From Chryseobacterium antibioticum (lineage in GTDB: Bacteria > Bacteroidota > Bacteroidia > Flavobacteriales > Weeksellaceae): a DNA stretch of 64,000 nucleotides. Positions within the stretch are counted from its first letter, which is position 1; each line of letters opens with the position of its first letter. The notes under the pieces were generated by a model, which did no database searches, had not been told where the DNA came from, and was given only the letters and a program-made list of their open reading frames with translations. Position numbers and translations under genes: made by a program. The stretch is taken from assembly GCF_012927325.1 (NCBI RefSeq), contig NZ_JABBGI010000020.1, positions 1 through 64,000 of the forward strand. The letters run 5' to 3'. Shown piece by piece: positions 62,620-64,000 of the stretch.

Positions 62620-64000
62620 TTATTTCTTGATCAGGTTTCCTGCTTTTTGTCCGTTAACCGTTACTACGTATACTCCTGAAAGGATATTAGAAGGTAACCG
62701 AACATCTACTTTATTGTTACCGTTGGTAATCTTGATCTTTTCAGAAAGCTCTCTTTTTCCTGTCAGGCTCACTAATTCAACAATTCCGTTTCCTTCTTTT
62801 CCTTCAAATTCAACAGTAAATTTGTCGGTAGCTGGATTTGGGCTGATGGTGTAAAGTGAAGCATCAGGAGCAGCCATTTTTCCTGCAACAGAAGTTCCTC
62901 CGCCAACACCTACTGCATTCCATGCATTGGTTACCTGAGTAACTTCAACTCCGCCAGCTCCGTATAGATCTGCCGCTGCCTGAAGAGAAGAAGTTCTTGC
63001 GTTGGCATACGTAGAAGAAGAAGTAAGATAAGTCGTTAGTGTTCTATAAGCAATTGCCGCTGCCTTATCTAAGCCGATTCCCGTAACATTATAAGCAAAA
63101 CCATTATCATTTGTACCAGAACCTCCGGTTACTAATAGATAATACCAGAAATTAAGTACTCCCGAGTTCGTATGAACTCCACAATAATCATTGGTAGTTT
63201 GTCCCGGTACTGCACAGCCTGTAGTAGTTGCATCTTTCCAGTATGTTCCTTTGTAAGTATCAGGCTGGCTGTAAGCATTAGGATTAGCCATATCTCTGAT
63301 CACATAACTAAAGTCTTCCCCTAACTTCCAGCTTGCCTGAGTAGGTCTTGCCCAAAGTTCTATACTGTTTCCGAAAATATCAGAAAAACCTTCATTCAAT
63401 GCTCCTGATTCTCTTTGATAAGCCAGATTGGCTGTTTTTGAGGTCATACCATGGGTAATTTCGTGACCACAAACATCTAATGCCGTTAACGGTTTATTTC
63501 CGTTTGTTGAGCTTCCATCTCCATAAGTCATTCTGGAACCATCCCAAAAAGCATTAAAATAGTTGGTTGAGTAATGTACGTAAGATTTTATGGCAAAATT
63601 ATTATTGTCTATACTCTTTCTGCCAAATTTTGTATAAAGATAATCTAAGGTCATTTCAGCTCCCCAGTGGGCATCAGTAGCATATTGATCTTTACTGGTG
63701 TTTACGTTGTTCCAGTTGTTATCAGTATCTGTAAAGTCTACTGCCCTCGAATAATTGGTTCCTTTTTTCAGGTTGTAAGTTTCTACAGCTGTGCCGGTAT
63801 TTCTTCCTGTTTCTCTTAATCTGTAGCTTCCATTGTATGAATCTGCCACTATAGATCTGTTTCCACTATAAGCAGTTGTAGCAGTTCCGGGAGCATTGGT
63901 TTCGTGAATCAATGCATCAGTTCCTAAAACTGCGCCATTTTTAGCATCTACGAAAACGTATTGTCTGCTTAATGGTTTTTCTGCATAGATATCAAATTTG
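62620..64000 (-). CDS. Thermolysin-like M4 metalloprotease with T9SS domain (5' end outside window)
   Basis: The frame is open to the right edge at 64000, and the visible ATG-less part before residue LIHETN continues (YAEKPLSRQYVFVDAKNGAV), the end of an FTP/PepSY propeptide. The catalytic domain shows CGHEITHGMTS (zinc His and Glu), GALNEGFSDIFGN (third zinc ligand) and, later, the His of VHTNSGVLNFWYYLL. The end has a T9SS type A sorting domain (YTISPNPATDKFTVEFEGKE to KAGNLIKK). It is secreted and zymogen-activated; typical of Chryseobacterium proteases of this group. Confidence 0.95.
   Translation of the reverse strand, partial: KFDIYAEKPLSRQYVFVDAKNGAVLGTDALIHETNAPGTATTAYSGNRSIVADSYNGSYRLRETGRNTGTAVETYNLKKGTNYSRAVDFTDTDNNWNNVNTSKDQYATDAHWGAEMTLDYLYTKFGRKSIDNNNFAIKSYVHYSTNYFNAFWDGSRMTYGDGSSTNGNKPLTALDVCGHEITHGMTSKTANLAYQRESGALNEGFSDIFGNSIELWARPTQASWKLGEDFSYVIRDMANPNAYSQPDTYKGTYWKDATTTGCAVPGQTTNDYCGVHTNSGVLNFWYYLLVTGGSGTNDNGFAYNVTGIGLDKAAAIAYRTLTTYLTSSSTYANARTSSLQAAADLYGAGGVEVTQVTNAWNAVGVGGGTSVAGKMAAPDASLYTISPNPATDKFTVEFEGKEGNGIVELVSLTGKRELSEKIKITNGNNKVDVRLPSNILSGVYVVTVNGQKAGNLIKK

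Overview
The window looks like chromosome of a Flavobacteriia member, most likely Chryseobacterium or a close Weeksellaceae relative. The signs are moderately low GC, several secreted proteins with C-terminal type IX secretion (T9SS) sorting domains, Bacteroidetes-type promoters (TAnnTTTG -7 boxes, sometimes with TTG about 20 bases upstream), little Shine-Dalgarno signal, and lineage-typical small families (DUF4290, DUF4295, RHS proteins with the YFDGLGRPKQ N-terminus). The species assignment is from memory of the families, not from a search.

Layout. 1-8.9 kb (minus strand) is an accessory island: the N-terminus of a transposase at the left edge, then a tightly spaced operon of a T9SS propeller-like protein, a large SpvB/YD-repeat protein and an RHS protein, followed by a small membrane protein that could be an immunity partner. 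The RHS gene carries an in-frame TAG directly after its signal peptide. 9.4-13.4 kb holds a double-glycine bacteriocin-like peptide, a secreted fibre-like protein and katG. 13.7-16.1 kb holds a haem-binding/DCC pair and a lipoprotein alpha-amylase. 16.3-22.3 kb holds DUF4290-murA, lemA-DUF2207, a stand-alone NIL-domain protein under a palindrome-overlapped promoter, and a YiiX-like hydrolase. 22.4-31.2 kb is a two-component system followed by an mgtC-like gene and a heavy-metal RND tripartite pump, with a candidate leader peptide in front.

31.5-42 kb contains DUF1801, two large T9SS cargo proteins (one with FG-GAP/VCBS repeats), and a housekeeping run: aminotransferase, lipoprotein, murB, proC and lnt, with a convergent VanZ gene. 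42.3-49.6 kb has rpmB-rpmG-DUF4295, a secreted RidA paralogue with ftsY, a GlsB-type protein, sppA, folK and two tandem OmpA-type porins, the first lacking the peptidoglycan-binding domain. 49.7-64 kb has recQ, fmt, ribB with a degenerate ribA-like domain, an LLM flavoprotein, an astacin lipoprotein, a Pif1-like helicase, a small lipoprotein, a gamma carbonic anhydrase, a double-Nfu_N NifU-type protein, hemH and the 3' part of a thermolysin-like T9SS protease that runs off the right edge.

Beyond genes, the intergenic DNA holds two repeat families: a roughly 200-base element present twice in opposite orientation (31.26 and 40.03 kb), and a degenerate composite repeat at six sites (24.5, 51.6, 52.8, 59.6, 60.3 and 61.3 kb). 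I saw no rRNA, tRNA or CRISPR array. The most interesting candidates are the T9SS/SpvB/RHS module with its amber stop, the mgtC leader ORF, the NIL-gene operator and the composite intergenic repeats.
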